Position numbers and translations under genes: made by a program. From Manduca sexta (Eukaryota > Arthropoda > Insecta > Lepidoptera > Sphingidae), in assembly GCF_014839805.1 (NCBI RefSeq), contig NC_051119.1, positions 6,689,245 through 6,753,244 on the forward strand: a stretch of 64,000 bases of DNA, given 5' to 3'. Under the pieces are notes generated by a model. That model made no database searches, had not been told where the DNA came from, and worked only from the letters and a program-made list of their open reading frames with translations. Of this stretch, positions 20,601 through 28,419 are shown piece after piece; positions within the stretch are counted from its first letter, which is position 1, and each line of letters opens with the position of its first letter.

Positions 20601-21104
20601 TCTAATAATATTCCACAATAGATGGTAGCTTTTGTTGTAGAAAGCCGATGATAACACTTTAAAATTAAATTATTTAAATAATCAACCGCCACTCTTAGAA
20701 TAAAGGCCTCATGACACGTCACCAAATTGAGTCTCATAATATTCCACGGTAGATGGTAGCTTTTGTACTAGAAAACCGATGATTATACTTTAAAATTAAA
20801 TTATTTAATAAATCAACCGTCACTTTTAGAATAAAGGCCTCATAACACTTCATTAAATTGAGTCTAAAAATATCCCAGAGTAAATGGTAGCTTTTGTATT
20901 AGAAGCCGATAATAACACTTTATAATAGTTATTTAGTAAATTAACCGTCACTCTTCCAAAATGTTCACAGACCTTCTAAACGAAGATTTGGCTGATGACG
21001 TAAGGTGTGCGAAGCGCATCTACGACCGCGTGGGATTCAAGGCCTGGCCCACATCCTACGCGTATTGCAAGGAAAAGAGCCTGCCCGACATCTCCCGCTG
21101 CTAA
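2496..21104 (+). CDS. C-type lysozyme-like protein (LLP type), four exons, 143 aa
   Basis: Join of 2496-2640, 12329-12417, 20233-20296 and 20971-21104: 432 nt, 143 residues plus stop, phases 1-0-1. Residues 1-24 are a signal peptide (hydrophobic LMLLLL core, cleavage after EAHA), leaving a 119-residue mature protein that starts KTFTRC like other moth lysozymes (about 120). Cysteines 30, 51, 85, 94, 98, 112, 132 and 143 give the four-disulphide pattern; the WVC, GLFQIN, EWC and LPDIS landmarks are in place. Family knowledge: C-type lysozymes (GH22) cut peptidoglycan using one Glu and one Asp. Here the Glu position (HES in active moth enzymes) is Ala56 and the Asp position (DYG) is Ser73; the non-catalytic Glu54 remains. 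I infer a non-hydrolytic, probably peptidoglycan-binding secreted immune protein, like the lysozyme-like proteins described in Bombyx and Antheraea. The exons are GC-richer than the AT-rich introns. The exact paralogue is not certain. Confidence 0.93.
3665..6034 (+). mobile_element. 5'-truncated non-LTR retrotransposon (CR1/jockey-type LINE)
   Basis: About 2.37 kb with the same strand sense as the host gene, in its intron 1. It begins inside the linker between endonuclease and reverse transcriptase, so ORF1 and the endonuclease are gone. It runs through the RT and a ~260-bp 3' UTR to a short (TAAA)n tail at 6015-6034. No convincing target duplication was found. The clade is inferred from RT motifs only. 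Confidence 0.85.
3671..5752 (+). pseudogene. LINE reverse transcriptase, two frameshifts
   Basis: The longest open stretch is 3970-5601 (543 codons from its first ATG). RT landmarks, by residue of that stretch: fingers motif with HKKGD and NYRPIS near 155-175, YTDFSSAFD with catalytic Asp225, SGVPQGSHLGP near 280, FADD at 312-315 with the Asp pair 314-315. In-frame coding continues upstream (3671-3820, FYDKLREI, HPSWFNR) but in a frame offset by one, with a stop near 3841, so one base seems lost around 3815-3830. At the end a +1 shift near 5585-5595 (run of C) diverts the frame to TAG at 5601, while the true C-terminus runs on to TAA at 5750-5752. The enzyme would copy LINE RNA into target DNA; this copy is dead. 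Confidence 0.85.
6075..6255 (-). repeat. Family P repeat, minus strand
   Basis: tcccgattcctgcctgcttc, attatcattagaacgatttt and tttggccactgc are the inverse of the P copy that follows at 6262, giving an inverted pair. Confidence 0.5.
6262..6710 (+). repeat. Family P repeat split by a Helitron
   Basis: agtggcgaaagatgaaattt..gaacccgatacaac lies left of the Helitron 6311-6585; gcataaatgc..gaaatcgttctaatggtaat..gaagccggcaggaatcgg lies right of it. Confidence 0.58.
6311..6585 (+). mobile_element. Helitron-like element (family F), inserted in repeat P
   Basis: 5' end TCTATACAATTATAA after a host A; near the 3' end a hairpin (GCGG 6559-6562 with CCGC 6569-6572), 8 bp before the terminal CTGGT (6581-6585). 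275 bp, no ORF, no target duplication, as expected for Helitrons. The flanks are the two halves of a family P repeat. Confidence 0.72.
6783..7045 (-). mobile_element. Helitron-like element, minus strand
   Basis: Own sense: TCCTAGTAATATTATAAATG start, catccaaatccgttaagtag core (plus strand), end ggcgagcaacagCTAAT. Contains the (CATA)n-like tract 6985-7010. Accounts for the open frame 6970-7224. Confidence 0.62.
7695..7935 (-). mobile_element. SINE family D
   Basis: Family D: tRNA-like head, a gactcagtcg..ggagtcaggaagttgg block and an end in the own-sense motif ggactatgagagtg. Minus strand, head at the right (tacaactac near 7923). The reverse open frame 7671-7889 is this element. Intron 1. Confidence 0.62.
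8337..8491 (-). mobile_element. Family E retroposon, inverted fold-back copy
   Basis: Target duplication GATACAAACAA at 8326-8336 and 8492-8502. The left end is the family 3' end on the minus strand; it jumps to a block with perfect 28-bp inverted arms (8365-8392, 8399-8426, loop 6 nt) and then runs out in the opposite orientation. Confidence 0.75.
8563..8840 (+). mobile_element. Helitron-like element hosting a family G insert
   Basis: tctatactgatatatagcta start, gttigaacgcgcttatctca-type core (written gtttgaacgcgcttatctca, 8603-8622), end gagccgcaggcaaaagCTAG (8837-8840). Split by the G copy at 8660-8772. Confidence 0.58.
8660..8772 (-). repeat. Family G retroposon nested in a Helitron
   Basis: Minus-strand core (gatggtaagaagtagagtcc..gaacgtcgactgacgagag) interrupting the F element at 8563-8840. 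Confidence 0.58.
9000..9420 (-). repeat. Family N repeat, minus strand
   Basis: cttgacggacc (9111), then taagtcaacgcga (9281) and its inverse tcgcgttgactta (9361-9373) 80 bp apart, as in the plus-strand copy at 41255. Intron 1. Confidence 0.5.
9424..9602. repeat. Two-copy tandem repeat, ~95 bp
   Basis: tattgatttcaa..tacctctagaagttc..gacttgacag..gatcttat recurs once. Intron 1. Confidence 0.55.
10125..10467 (+). mobile_element. SINE family A, full length, with internal hairpin
   Basis: tRNA-derived head with an A box (TAGCCTAGTTGG, 10132-10143) and a B box (GGTTCAAAACC, 10177-10187), a family body, and an (ATT)n tail. A perfect inverted duplication (10357-10380 with 10387-10410) interrupts the body. 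Known biology: such heads are RNA polymerase III promoters and mobility is borrowed from a LINE. Confidence 0.8.
10772..11000 (+). mobile_element. SINE family C
   Basis: tRNA-like head (ttggcgtagttg A box near 10779; decayed B box cttcaaatctcgg), then the family body cagtatcagc..ggagtc..gaatttgtgccc and the end cccttacccctt..gataaaggcgtg. The short open frame 10843-11064 is this SINE, not a gene. Confidence 0.68.
11445..11684 (-). mobile_element. SINE family A, 5'-truncated
   Basis: Begins with the (AAT)n tail complement and lacks the tRNA head. Flanked by a 14-bp target duplication AAGCGATCAGTATA (11431-11444, 11685-11698), proof of retrotransposition. Lies in lysozyme-like intron 1. Confidence 0.82.
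12188..12272 (-). repeat. Family G retroposon, 5' fragment
   Basis: Minus-strand cttacgtgggtcactatgg..ggtggtcgctatcggg. Ends 56 bp before lysozyme-like exon 2. Confidence 0.5.
12329..12417 (+). CDS. Lysozyme-like exon 2: active-site region, catalytic acids replaced
   Basis: Acceptor tttggcag ends at 12328; the first two bases GG complete Trp49. Encodes residues 50-78, from VCLIEHAS to FGLFQ, and ends in phase 0 at donor GTAATT (12418). This exon holds both former catalytic positions: Ala56 (two residues after Glu54) and Ser73 (two before Gly75). The frame is open and free of damage, so the substitutions do not look like pseudogene decay. Confidence 0.93.
12530..12796 (-). mobile_element. SINE family D
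   Basis: Inserted 113 bp after lysozyme-like exon 2. The B box GGTTCGAATCC is intact (near 12760, minus strand); the far head is lost. Confidence 0.65.
13625..13798 (+). repeat. Family B retroposon, degenerate 3' part
   Basis: Recognisable from gagacttatttaaggtctcatgg to the A-rich end gaaatgaaaaaaaa. Intron 2. Confidence 0.5.
14040..14400 (+). repeat. Family S repeat, unoccupied copy
   Basis: tctaaaacagaagaaatt, aagccattgaaattaggtag, gcgtgTGACGTCA (14196-14203), gaaagagatagag, and tactaattgctgttacatat (14351-14370). Contains a perfect CRE palindrome. Intron 2. The open frame 14214-14441 is not a gene. Confidence 0.62.
14930..15078 (+). mobile_element. SINE family C, headless
   Basis: Body and end only (atatcagcctggagt..cacctctgcctaccc..aaaaggcg). 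Intron 2. Confidence 0.58.
15145..15258 (+). mobile_element. SINE family C, headless fragment
   Basis: Same strand as the copy 70 bp upstream; shorter and more decayed. Confidence 0.5.
15782..16088 (-). repeat. Family B retroposon
   Basis: Near full length, minus strand, T-run (15782-15795) at the left. Intron 2. Confidence 0.68.
17752..17938 (-). mobile_element. Family E retroposon, long palindrome
   Basis: Flanked by a 14-bp direct repeat ATCTCAATATACGT (17738-17751, 17939-17952). Arms 17784-17851 and 17873-17940 are 68-bp inverted copies with one mismatch and a 21-nt loop; the arm end overlaps the target duplication by two bases. The family 3' end sits outside the left arm. Confidence 0.82.
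18368..18530 (+). repeat. Helitron-like fragment of the gaacgcg type
   Basis: tatataaagctggaaaaaaatg..gaaagcgcttatctcaagaac..taacgcgggcggagg. Intron 2. Confidence 0.48.
18565..18662 (-). mobile_element. SINE family A, 3' fragment
   Basis: Only the taggccttagtcc..cacgctggcctagtg part remains, in intron 2. Confidence 0.6.
18938..19259 (+). repeat. Family B retroposon with an internal palindrome
   Basis: Full-length copy ending caatacaaaaaacc. Where other copies read gccaagcagcagtgtgtag, this one carries a perfect inverted duplication, arms 19005-19022 and 19026-19043 with a 3-nt loop. Confidence 0.7.
19817..19975 (-). mobile_element. SINE family C, headless
   Basis: Minus strand, from cgcgtttattcccgaagggg to gctattactgagcag. 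Accounts for the reverse open frame 19714-19929. Intron 2. Confidence 0.6.
20063..20098 (+). repeat. Family E retroposon, 3' end only
   Basis: ttcaatgtctaacattcgcg..cataaaaaatta, extremely 5'-truncated, 135 bp before lysozyme-like exon 3. Confidence 0.5.
20233..20296 (+). CDS. Lysozyme-like exon 3
   Basis: Acceptor attggcag ends at 20232, donor GTAAGA starts at 20297. Encodes residues 79-99 (INNKEWC through MKCE) plus the first G of the Asp100 codon. It carries Trp84 and Cys85, Cys94 and Cys98. The Cys85-Cys94 loop is basic (KKGRKGGH) and looks one residue shorter than in typical moth lysozymes. Confidence 0.92.
20371..20512 (-). repeat. Family G retroposon in intron 3
   Basis: Minus strand, tgatggtaagtggagtgggg..ccagcctgttggaatgaaaa. 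Takes up the first half of intron 3, 75 bp after exon 3. Confidence 0.62.
20566..20957. repeat. Three tandem ~130-bp units at the end of intron 3
   Basis: Units start near 20566, 20695 and 20826; each holds agaataaaggcctcatracac, a tggtagcttttgt block and aatcaaccgtcactctt. The last unit stops ~14 bp before the exon 4 acceptor, so it contributes the branch-point region. Units are clearly diverged from each other. Confidence 0.8.
20971..21104 (+). CDS. Lysozyme-like exon 4: C-terminus and stop
   Basis: Acceptor ttcacag ends at 20970; AC completes Asp100. Encodes residues 100-143 and TAA at 21102-21104. Contains DLLNEDLADDVRCAKRIY, the conserved Trp125 and the LPDIS motif before the terminal Cys143. 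An ATG at 20961 is in the acceptor region and is not a start. Confidence 0.93.
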
Positions 21105-21204
21105 ACACGCCGGCAAAATAATAACAACTGCCAATCGATGTATACCTTAAGCTTTAATTCGATGTGTTCAGTGTGATGTAGCGGATTAATGCTAATAAAA
21201 AATC
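21105..21204 (+). terminator. 3' UTR and poly(A) signal of the lysozyme-like gene
   Basis: Canonical AATAAA at 21194-21199, 90 bp after the stop codon, followed by AT-rich sequence. No repeat copy lies between stop and signal. Confidence 0.7.
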
Positions 21205-21299
21205 TCTATTCAGTGAACAATAAGGATTATTCTACAAACAGCTAAAAATACATATTTTTATAATATCAAAATGTAAAGTCTTTAACAGCTAGCTAAGAG

Positions 21300-21560
21300 G
21301 AGTTCTTAAAAACCTTTTTTTCGCGGGAGAAAAACGCCTTATCGCTACCACATCTTGGGGGGTGAGTGGAACAGTTATGTTGGTTTCACCAGTCTTAAGG
21401 CCCAATGTCGACACTCGGGAGTATAACATCATCCGAGCGAGCATTGGTCTTAGTCGCTACTCCCGTATATACCCTACACCAGCATACCACCGAAAACCCG
21501 CCGTGGCCTCCTTCGGCGCATACGGGACGGCCCCGGGGTATCTTGTTGCACTGAGATAGC
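21300..21560. other. GC-richer block of unknown nature
   Basis: ttttttcgcgggagaaaaac, tactcccgtatataccctac and cggcgcatacgggacggccc look like a repeat end, but no second copy occurs here. Frames on both strands are short and unrecognised. Confidence 0.35.
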
Positions 21561-21944
21561 TGCAAGAAACCATTCCTTTTTTCTATTACATCATTCCTAT
21601 CAATTGATTTATTTTTTTTAGCTTTCGCGGATTTTAATGCCTTACTACGCATTATTATTTGCGAATGATATAAAATATTCGCTACATCACTGTTTATTAT
21701 AATAAGAATATAGTTGTTATAAGTATTTTTAAATGCATGCAAATTTTTTGTTTCGTAATTTCTAAATATATTTTTTTTCAAATCATTCCTGCATTTTTTT
21801 TATTTTTCGTCAGACACATCTATGAAAAATTGAGCTTCTTTATATATAAAGTGCTTTATATATGAAGAATCTTAGTAGGTCCCATATTGATTGATTGATT
21901 CCTTCCTAACCGATCTTCAACTTCTCAACGAAGGTCAGCCATGT

Positions 21945-22266
21945 ACGTAGGATATATTATAGTGCACAAGTGTGTGCGCAATACACAGGTGCACTCTCTG
22001 TTCATTCACTCTCATAGTCCGGTGAGACGGCTATCCGACCTGACCGGAGAGAGATCAGGCGCAGGACCAACGTCTCTACGTGCTTTCCGTGGCATAGGGG
22101 TGCCACACCGCCAACTTCCTGATTTCGAGCTACGATTGAGTAATTTTAAAATGAAAAAACCCAGTCACAACTATTTTGGCCCAACCCGGAATTCGAACCC
22201 AAGACCTCAGCGCGGTAGTCGTATCCGTATCTTGTACAATACAACTACGCCACCGGGGCAGTCAAG
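21945..22266 (-). mobile_element. SINE family D, full length
   Basis: Best copy of the family: intact own-sense B box GGTTCGAATTCCGG near 22190-22203 and A-box region GGCGTAGTTGT near 22243-22255. The open frame 21941-22279 is this SINE. Confidence 0.72.
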
Positions 22267-22267
22267 G

Positions 22268-22568
22268 TCCCATATATAACACATCTGAGAGCCCAGGTGG
22301 GTAGGTACTACTGCAATGTTTATATCTACCGCTAAGCAGCAGTGTGTACGCACTGTTGTGTTCCGGTTTGAAGGACACTATACCCAGCGTCATTACTGGG
22401 CATTATGAGACTTAACATCTCATGTCTCAGGGTGACGCACGCAGTTGAGTGCCAGGCAATTGTAATTCAAAGTTCTGTATGGTGAGGCTACTGTTTATGG
22501 GCAGTTGTTTTGTTTACCATGCAGGCGACATGCTCGTCTCGTCATTCATTCGTAATTAATATAAAAAA
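22268..22568 (+). repeat. Family B retroposon
   Basis: Full-length, diverged, ending in an A-rich tail at 22560-22568. It joins directly onto the family D SINE at 21945. Confidence 0.65.
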
Positions 22569-22882
22569 ACTGAAATGCCTACATGACAAAAAAATGAATA
22601 CTTATAATTATTGCACCTGTAATTTCAATTATAGAACACTTAAGTCATCCAAATAGTTTTAAAATAATAATTTTCTTTCCACTGACTACGTCAGATCTCA
22701 TTTAGTTCTTCAGTCGTTTCCAAATGCGTATATCGATGTTGGCTCTACCTTCCGATAAGGAAATGAGCTAGCGATATGATCTTCGTAAGCCGATCTTCGC
22801 ATATTCGACCTTTAGAAATATTATTCGGATTTTCCCAACGCACAATTTATTTTAAACCTTTTTTGAGATTTTTCATGTTGAG

Positions 22883-22965
22883 ATATTTTTTTGTTGTTGC
22901 TTTGAATGACGAGACGAGCTTGCCGTTTGCCTGATGGTAAGCGATACACCTGATGGTACACGATA
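22883..22965 (-). repeat. Family B retroposon, 3' fragment
   Basis: T-run plus the gacgagacgagcttgccg end only; gatacacctgatggtacacgata is a small internal duplication. Confidence 0.5.
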
Positions 22966-22987
22966 TAAGCTGTCTATAAAAAAATTG

Positions 22988-23104
22988 AGGATATGTGAAG
23001 TCTGCCAATCCGCACTAGACCAGCGTGGGGGACTAAGGCCTATCCCTTCTCATTAATAGAGGACGATCGTGCCCAGCAGTGGACAGTATATAACACAGGT
23101 CTGG
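22988..23104 (+). mobile_element. SINE family A, 3' fragment
   Basis: From tgaagtctgccaatccgc to the cagtggacagtatataacac end; the head is missing. Directly follows a family B fragment. Confidence 0.6.
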
Positions 23105-23492
23105 AACACACATTATTACAGAAATGAATTAACCTCCAAAATATACAGCAGGAAGTATTTCAACTATCAATATGAATAAGATATTTCTCGAATGACTCCA
23201 TCAGAACCTTCCAGTTTCCATATTAGGGAAAGCGAATTTGCATTAATTTATTTTAGTTTTATACATTTCGATGCCACAGAATGTTTATTAGATTACAATT
23301 TGACTATAAAATATTGTTATGCGTTTTTAAACGCGTAGGCGGAAATGAAATACTTCCGCGAGATACAATCTCTTACTGGTCGATATTTTTCTTTGACCTT
23401 TGTTGCACTGTCATCACATTGCCCTACTGCGGAAAAATATTTGCCTCAGAACCAAGAGAATAACTTCGTCAAAAATTATGATAATTTTTTTT

Positions 23493-23580
23493 CATGTTTA
23501 CGCGAATGTTATACATTGAAATAAACCTATTTTTCTGATTTAATATTATTATTTTCTCCCGAAGTTTAGAAGACCGTGGC
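23493..23580 (-). repeat. Family E retroposon, fragment
   Basis: tttacgcgaatgttatacattg to cgaagtttagaagacc, minus strand, simple (not folded). Confidence 0.58.
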
Positions 23581-24337
23581 GGTAGTTTTATTTCAATTAT
23601 AATAATACGGCATGAAATTATAATAAAGGACATCACGTTCCTATTATAACAGGCTTAATATCATCCCATCTGCTGTACGCGGATTAGAATCTAATGATAA
23701 TTATCATGTTATTAATTGTTAATGAGATTGTAATTAGTGATAATTATATATGCATTTCTCAAAACGCATATTGTATAAATAGTATATTGTATTTTTAATG
23801 GGACTTACTGCAATTGAAATTTAAAATGAGCATAAAGATTGTCGTAATTTGGGAATTGTAAGACTAATTGGGATTTGTCTGCGCAATTGTAGTACAGGTC
23901 TCGAAATACAATTGACGAAAACATGAAAAGCATAAGGGCTGTTCAGTCTATAGCAGCTTCATTATTCCATGAAGGCTTCTACGAAGAGCCAAATGAAAAT
24001 AATGCTTAGGAGAGAAATATATCCTTGAACAATCAACAAACAACTACGATATTTATTTCGAAATACAAAAGTGAGTGAGCTTGAGAATATTTGCCGCACA
24101 ATAGCTGACGTGCGTTATTGCTATAAAGAAGTCTACAGGCGCATAAATTTCATAAATGTGTGCAAGAAAATTGACGCGACTGGAAATTAATTTTAAGACG
24201 TTTTATTCAAAGCAAATTGAATTTAATATATTACTTTTATAAGGTACAAATTATAGTTACTCCGGCTAAATTGAAAAAGAAATTTCTTGGAACGACACTT
24301 CGACGATTATGTACCTACAGTTTTATTATCCAGCTTA

Positions 24338-24540
24338 CAAACAGTGTAATTATTGGACATAATAAGACTTAACTCAGCTCATGTCTCAGCATGGTGTGCG
24401 CTGTGGAACACCAAACAATACTTGGTAATTCAAGGTGTTTAAAGGTATTTCTACTGTTTATAGATACTCCCAAACGGCAGACGCTTACCATCAGCTGAAA
24501 AGAAAGCTCGTCTCGTTAATCAAAACAATAGAAAAAAAAT
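24338..24540 (+). repeat. Family B retroposon, 3' two thirds
   Basis: From aaacagtgtaattattggac to the A run at 24532-24540. Confidence 0.62.
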
Positions 24541-24947
24541 AATACCAGGTACCAAAAAAATTCGCAACTACTGACTTACTTTAGGAGTTGATATAAAAAT
24601 TCCTTTGTAATATTTTTGCCCAATGTTTGTAACTTTTGTCACTGACCTAGTTCTTTCAAACTAGATTTCATACTTTCGTCATGTAATAAAACATAGTGTA
24701 TGTAAATCATGATATTATTCAGATATCATACAAATATTCCGAGTCGAAACTCAAAGTGAATTCTAATGTGGTTAAAGAACCGCATTACAGCGAAAGATAT
24801 TTCTTTAAATACCTACATACAATTGCAACAGGCCGATGTCTGTACATTATACTTATTGAATAAAACTAATATGGGGACTTTATTAGAACAACAATAACCA
24901 AAACAACAGTTTTTTTTCAATTTTTTACTGTCTGTATGTTTGTACAC

Positions 24948-25084
24948 ATATCAAGCAGAAACTACTGCATGGAATTGAATGCGGTTTTCACCAATATATT
25001 TCTAAAGAACTGACTTAATATATAGGCTCCATTTTATGCTGGAAAAACTACTTTACGCGGGCATAGCTGCGACCAAAATCTAGT
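24948..25084 (+). repeat. Helitron-like 3' part
   Basis: Ends acgcgggcatagctgcgacc..aaatCTAGT; the 5' end is not recognised. Confidence 0.42.
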
Positions 25085-25219
25085 TTTACTAATAAATTAG
25101 TTTATAGTGGTCATATACTTGCCCCGTATCATATCATGGGTAAACCAAATATGGTTGCTAGTAGGGGCGGACCCCTGCTTAATGTTTCGAAGACAAGGGA
25201 GCGTCTTTCTTTCCATTTT

Positions 25220-25365
25220 TTCTTTTTTATTATACAGGCAGCATTACACTTGGTGGTATACGGTGCGGGGTCCAGATATATTATAGAATTCGACTGACAA
25301 TAGATGATTATCCCACCCTAGTAATTATGCCGGCCTATTTCAACTTATAATTTTACCGGCGGGTT
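25220..25365 (-). repeat. Family G retroposon, diverged
   Basis: Minus strand; the T-rich left edge (25210-25232) matches the A tail of the family. Confidence 0.5.
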
Positions 25366-25617
25366 CCACATTCCAAAATGATAAATCAGTAAAACAGTGG
25401 ATGCATTTCCGCAGAAATACACATTATTTATTTCTTTTGCTTTACAAGTAGAAAGATGTCAATATTATATCAACAGTATCAATTCAAAGGGCTCCTGCAA
25501 TTTTACAAATTTCCTATAATTTTTCGTTGATTATTTATTAATAGTCGGTTCTAGACGTACAAATACGTAACCAGACGGTTTTTGAACTATATATTTACCA
25601 GATAATTTTATACTTAA

Positions 25618-25878
25618 GGTTATAGCTTAAGGTCCATTTTTCATACATTTTGTTTCACCTTTAATCTGGGTAATTAAACAAGTATTGACAAGTAAAGAAT
25701 TTAAATTCACGTCTAGTTAGTGATTAGTTCTCGCAGTTGAAAGAAAAACGTAAAAATAATTAATATGCATGGATATTTCGGCCTTTAAAATTTCGTCGTA
25801 TTACTTGTCAATACTTGTTTAGTTACCCAGATTAAAGGTGAAACAAAATGTATGAAAAATGGACCTTAAGCTATAACC
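25618..25878. mobile_element. MITE with 78-bp inverted ends in a TTAA site
   Basis: Arms 25618-25695 and 25801-25878 are inverted copies with a single mismatch, starting GGTTATAGCTTAAGG. TTAA flanks both ends (25614-25617, 25879-25882). A TTAA duplication is the piggyBac rule, but the terminus is not the usual CCC. 261 bp, no ORF. Confidence 0.75.
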
Positions 25879-25883
25879 TTAAT

Positions 25884-27298
25884 ACGGTCTAGAGTTAGGA
25901 CATAAATAGTTTTGTGAGGGTATCTGTGACATTTTTTGCTATAAAAACACCGAGCGTTGACAGACCGGGCAATTGGTCGTTGACAGTCGTACTATTAGGT
26001 TGGTTGGTCAAATATTCATGAAAGTGTTTCTGTAGCCAGTGATATTACTTTTTATTTCAATCAAAGTTGCTTCAGTCTAACACTAGTCAGATTAACCCTT
26101 CAACTAACCACACAATATGCAAGTTTGTTAAAAGTGGTTTGTTAAATTAAAATCTGTAATCCTTTAGTTGAACGGCTAGTGCGGGCCGCTCAGTCCGTAC
26201 TCGTTACAAATTTCAAAGCGCCGGATATTACTTACGTACTTGCATGTGGTTATTTTCAGTTTTATTTCCATAACAGATTAGGGTTGTCGCGTACGTGTTT
26301 TATATATTTTATCTAAATGAAAAAATATACTTTATTGGTGTTTTCTCATGTTCAAAGCTATTAGGACATAGCAACAATTAGTTTAAAAATCTCAAATCCT
26401 ACATATCCTATATTTTGTTAACATTATATCTGTGTTTGTTTTTTTTGGTTCTACATAAAAACTAGGTAAGCACTTTGTCAAAAAGGTAAAAACGTAAACT
26501 TTTTATGTCAAAAAAGATTGATTTTGAGCAGTTTCCTAGGGTAGCTGACCCACATCTTGTAACCATGAGACCAGGAATACGTTTCTAGTAGGTCAACTTA
26601 TATTACTTCTTAAAACATAAAAATATATATTTCTAAAAATAAATGTGATGAATTTAGATAGTGCCAACCCTAACACAGCTACGATGGAATGTTCGAATAT
26701 GAACCCGTTACACACAGGCCGTAGCGCCTTACTTATAGTTTCATAGTAAATCCAGCTTTTCCCAGACTAATCCCGTAAAATCTCTGACAAAAAACTGAAT
26801 ATTTCATTCGATTCGAGATATTTTTACTTTGACTATACGACTGAAATCTCAAGACTGGTTGATACGGAGAATAACTGCGGAAGACGGCTGTCTTATCAAG
26901 GAGATATAGACCTTAATGATATGACTGTATGATGGGAAAGTCGCTTGCCTGATGATAAACAGTACTTTTTAAACGTACGCAACACGATCATCGAAAAGTT
27001 TGGAATGTCATTGAACTGAGTTTGAATGGTCATCTAGTATCCTTATGAGTTAAGTGTCATGATATAATAATGCCGACAATTTCCTTCTAACCAGTATCAG
27101 TACAGCATTACAAAATAGTCGAAGGTGTGTTACTATAGGTACCCCAAACGAAAAAATCTTGCCTTTCGAAAAAAACACGGATTTTTTTCTAGTTCACTCA
27201 ATTATTAATAAGCCCATAATTGGGCAGAAAATTCATTAAAAAATGTGCAAAGTCCCACATTTTGCCTAACCTAGGCACCAAAGTTATGGCATACCACC
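25884..27298. other. No gene recognised
   Basis: Contains the loose inverted pair cccttcaactaacc (26096) and ctttagttgaacgg (26163), possibly a decayed MITE; otherwise plain AT-rich sequence. Confidence 0.35.
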
Positions 27299-27500
27299 AC
27301 TAGCTATATCCCGCAACTGCGCCTACATGAAAGGTCTTTCTCGAATAAAAGTTCGGTTACACACTTTTCCGAAAAAAAATTGCTCATGTCCTTCCTAGAA
27401 TATCAAACTATCAAATTTACCAAATTTTATTGAAATCCATTCAGAGGTTCAGTCCTGAAACCGTAACAGACTTATTTACTTTCGCATTTATAAGTATAGA
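27299..27500 (-). mobile_element. Helitron-like element, minus strand
   Basis: Own sense: TCTATACTTATAAATGCG start; end ggcgcagttgcgggatatagCTAGT. Confidence 0.58.
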
Positions 27501-28147
27501 TAACTATAGAGACTATAACATTCAGTTTTTACAGTTCTTATTACATATTCATAATGCTACATCAATATTTAATATCTACGGATACATATTTATTGCTTGT
27601 ACAACTAACTATTACATATTAAACCAACAATAGATTTTATCGAATATTAACATTAAAATGGAAATTTTCTTCTTTCCCACGACAGCGGTTGTAAAACTTA
27701 CGACATAATATAACGATCATTTATTTACTTAAACGACCGAAACCCACACGTCCCATCTCAAGCACAAATAAACAGCAATAAGCGCATATATTTGTTGACC
27801 AGCGTAAAAAGACCTCTCCATAATTTTACGAAGTGTAGGTTGTGGGGCTTCGCGGTATCGAAGTGTCTTGTGAAATTAAGGCTAAGAAAGAACTTCGATG
27901 AGTCTACATTGAATTTATAAAAAAAAATCCACGGTTATCGTTTGGTGCAATTATTTTCCTATATATAAACATAATCGTTTTTATAATAAATTATGCTCAA
28001 TTTCCTATGAAAACAAAACGAAATCGATTAAAAAAAAAAACAAAATACAAGCCATTTTAAACATGCGACATAGGACCCACTTCTGAAAATCGCATTCCGA
28101 GCTCACCCGCTGTACCTGTAGATAAATCCTCCATATAAATCTTGCTT

Positions 28148-28320
28148 CTTACTACTAATATTATAAAAGCGAAAGTTTATAGAATTGTTTGGATGTTTGT
28201 TAGAAGTAAACGCAGAGACAGCTCAACGGATTTGGATTAAATTTGGCACACGGGTAGACCAACTCTTGAATTAACACATAGGCTACTTATTAAGGTTAGG
28301 ATTTTTTTTACTTTAATTGT
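28148..28320 (+). repeat. Helitron-like 5' part
   Basis: ttactactaatattataaaa, then gtttggatgtttgttagaag; matches 56430-56560 downstream but lacks a 3' end. Confidence 0.45.
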
Positions 28321-28419
28321 TGGCATTGTCATACTGGTAGCACTATAAATCACAGTGTTGTAGGGACTTTTGTAGCGGGAAACTCAACGGCCTGTCATTC
28401 AGACGAAGCCACGAGGAAC

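Noticed and set aside
21395..21781. 128-codon reverse frame
   Set aside because: Low-complexity start and no homology I can recognise; the region looks repeat-like.
26000..26025. ttaggttggttggtcaa as a mariner inverted end
   Set aside because: No partner end and no transposase remains nearby.
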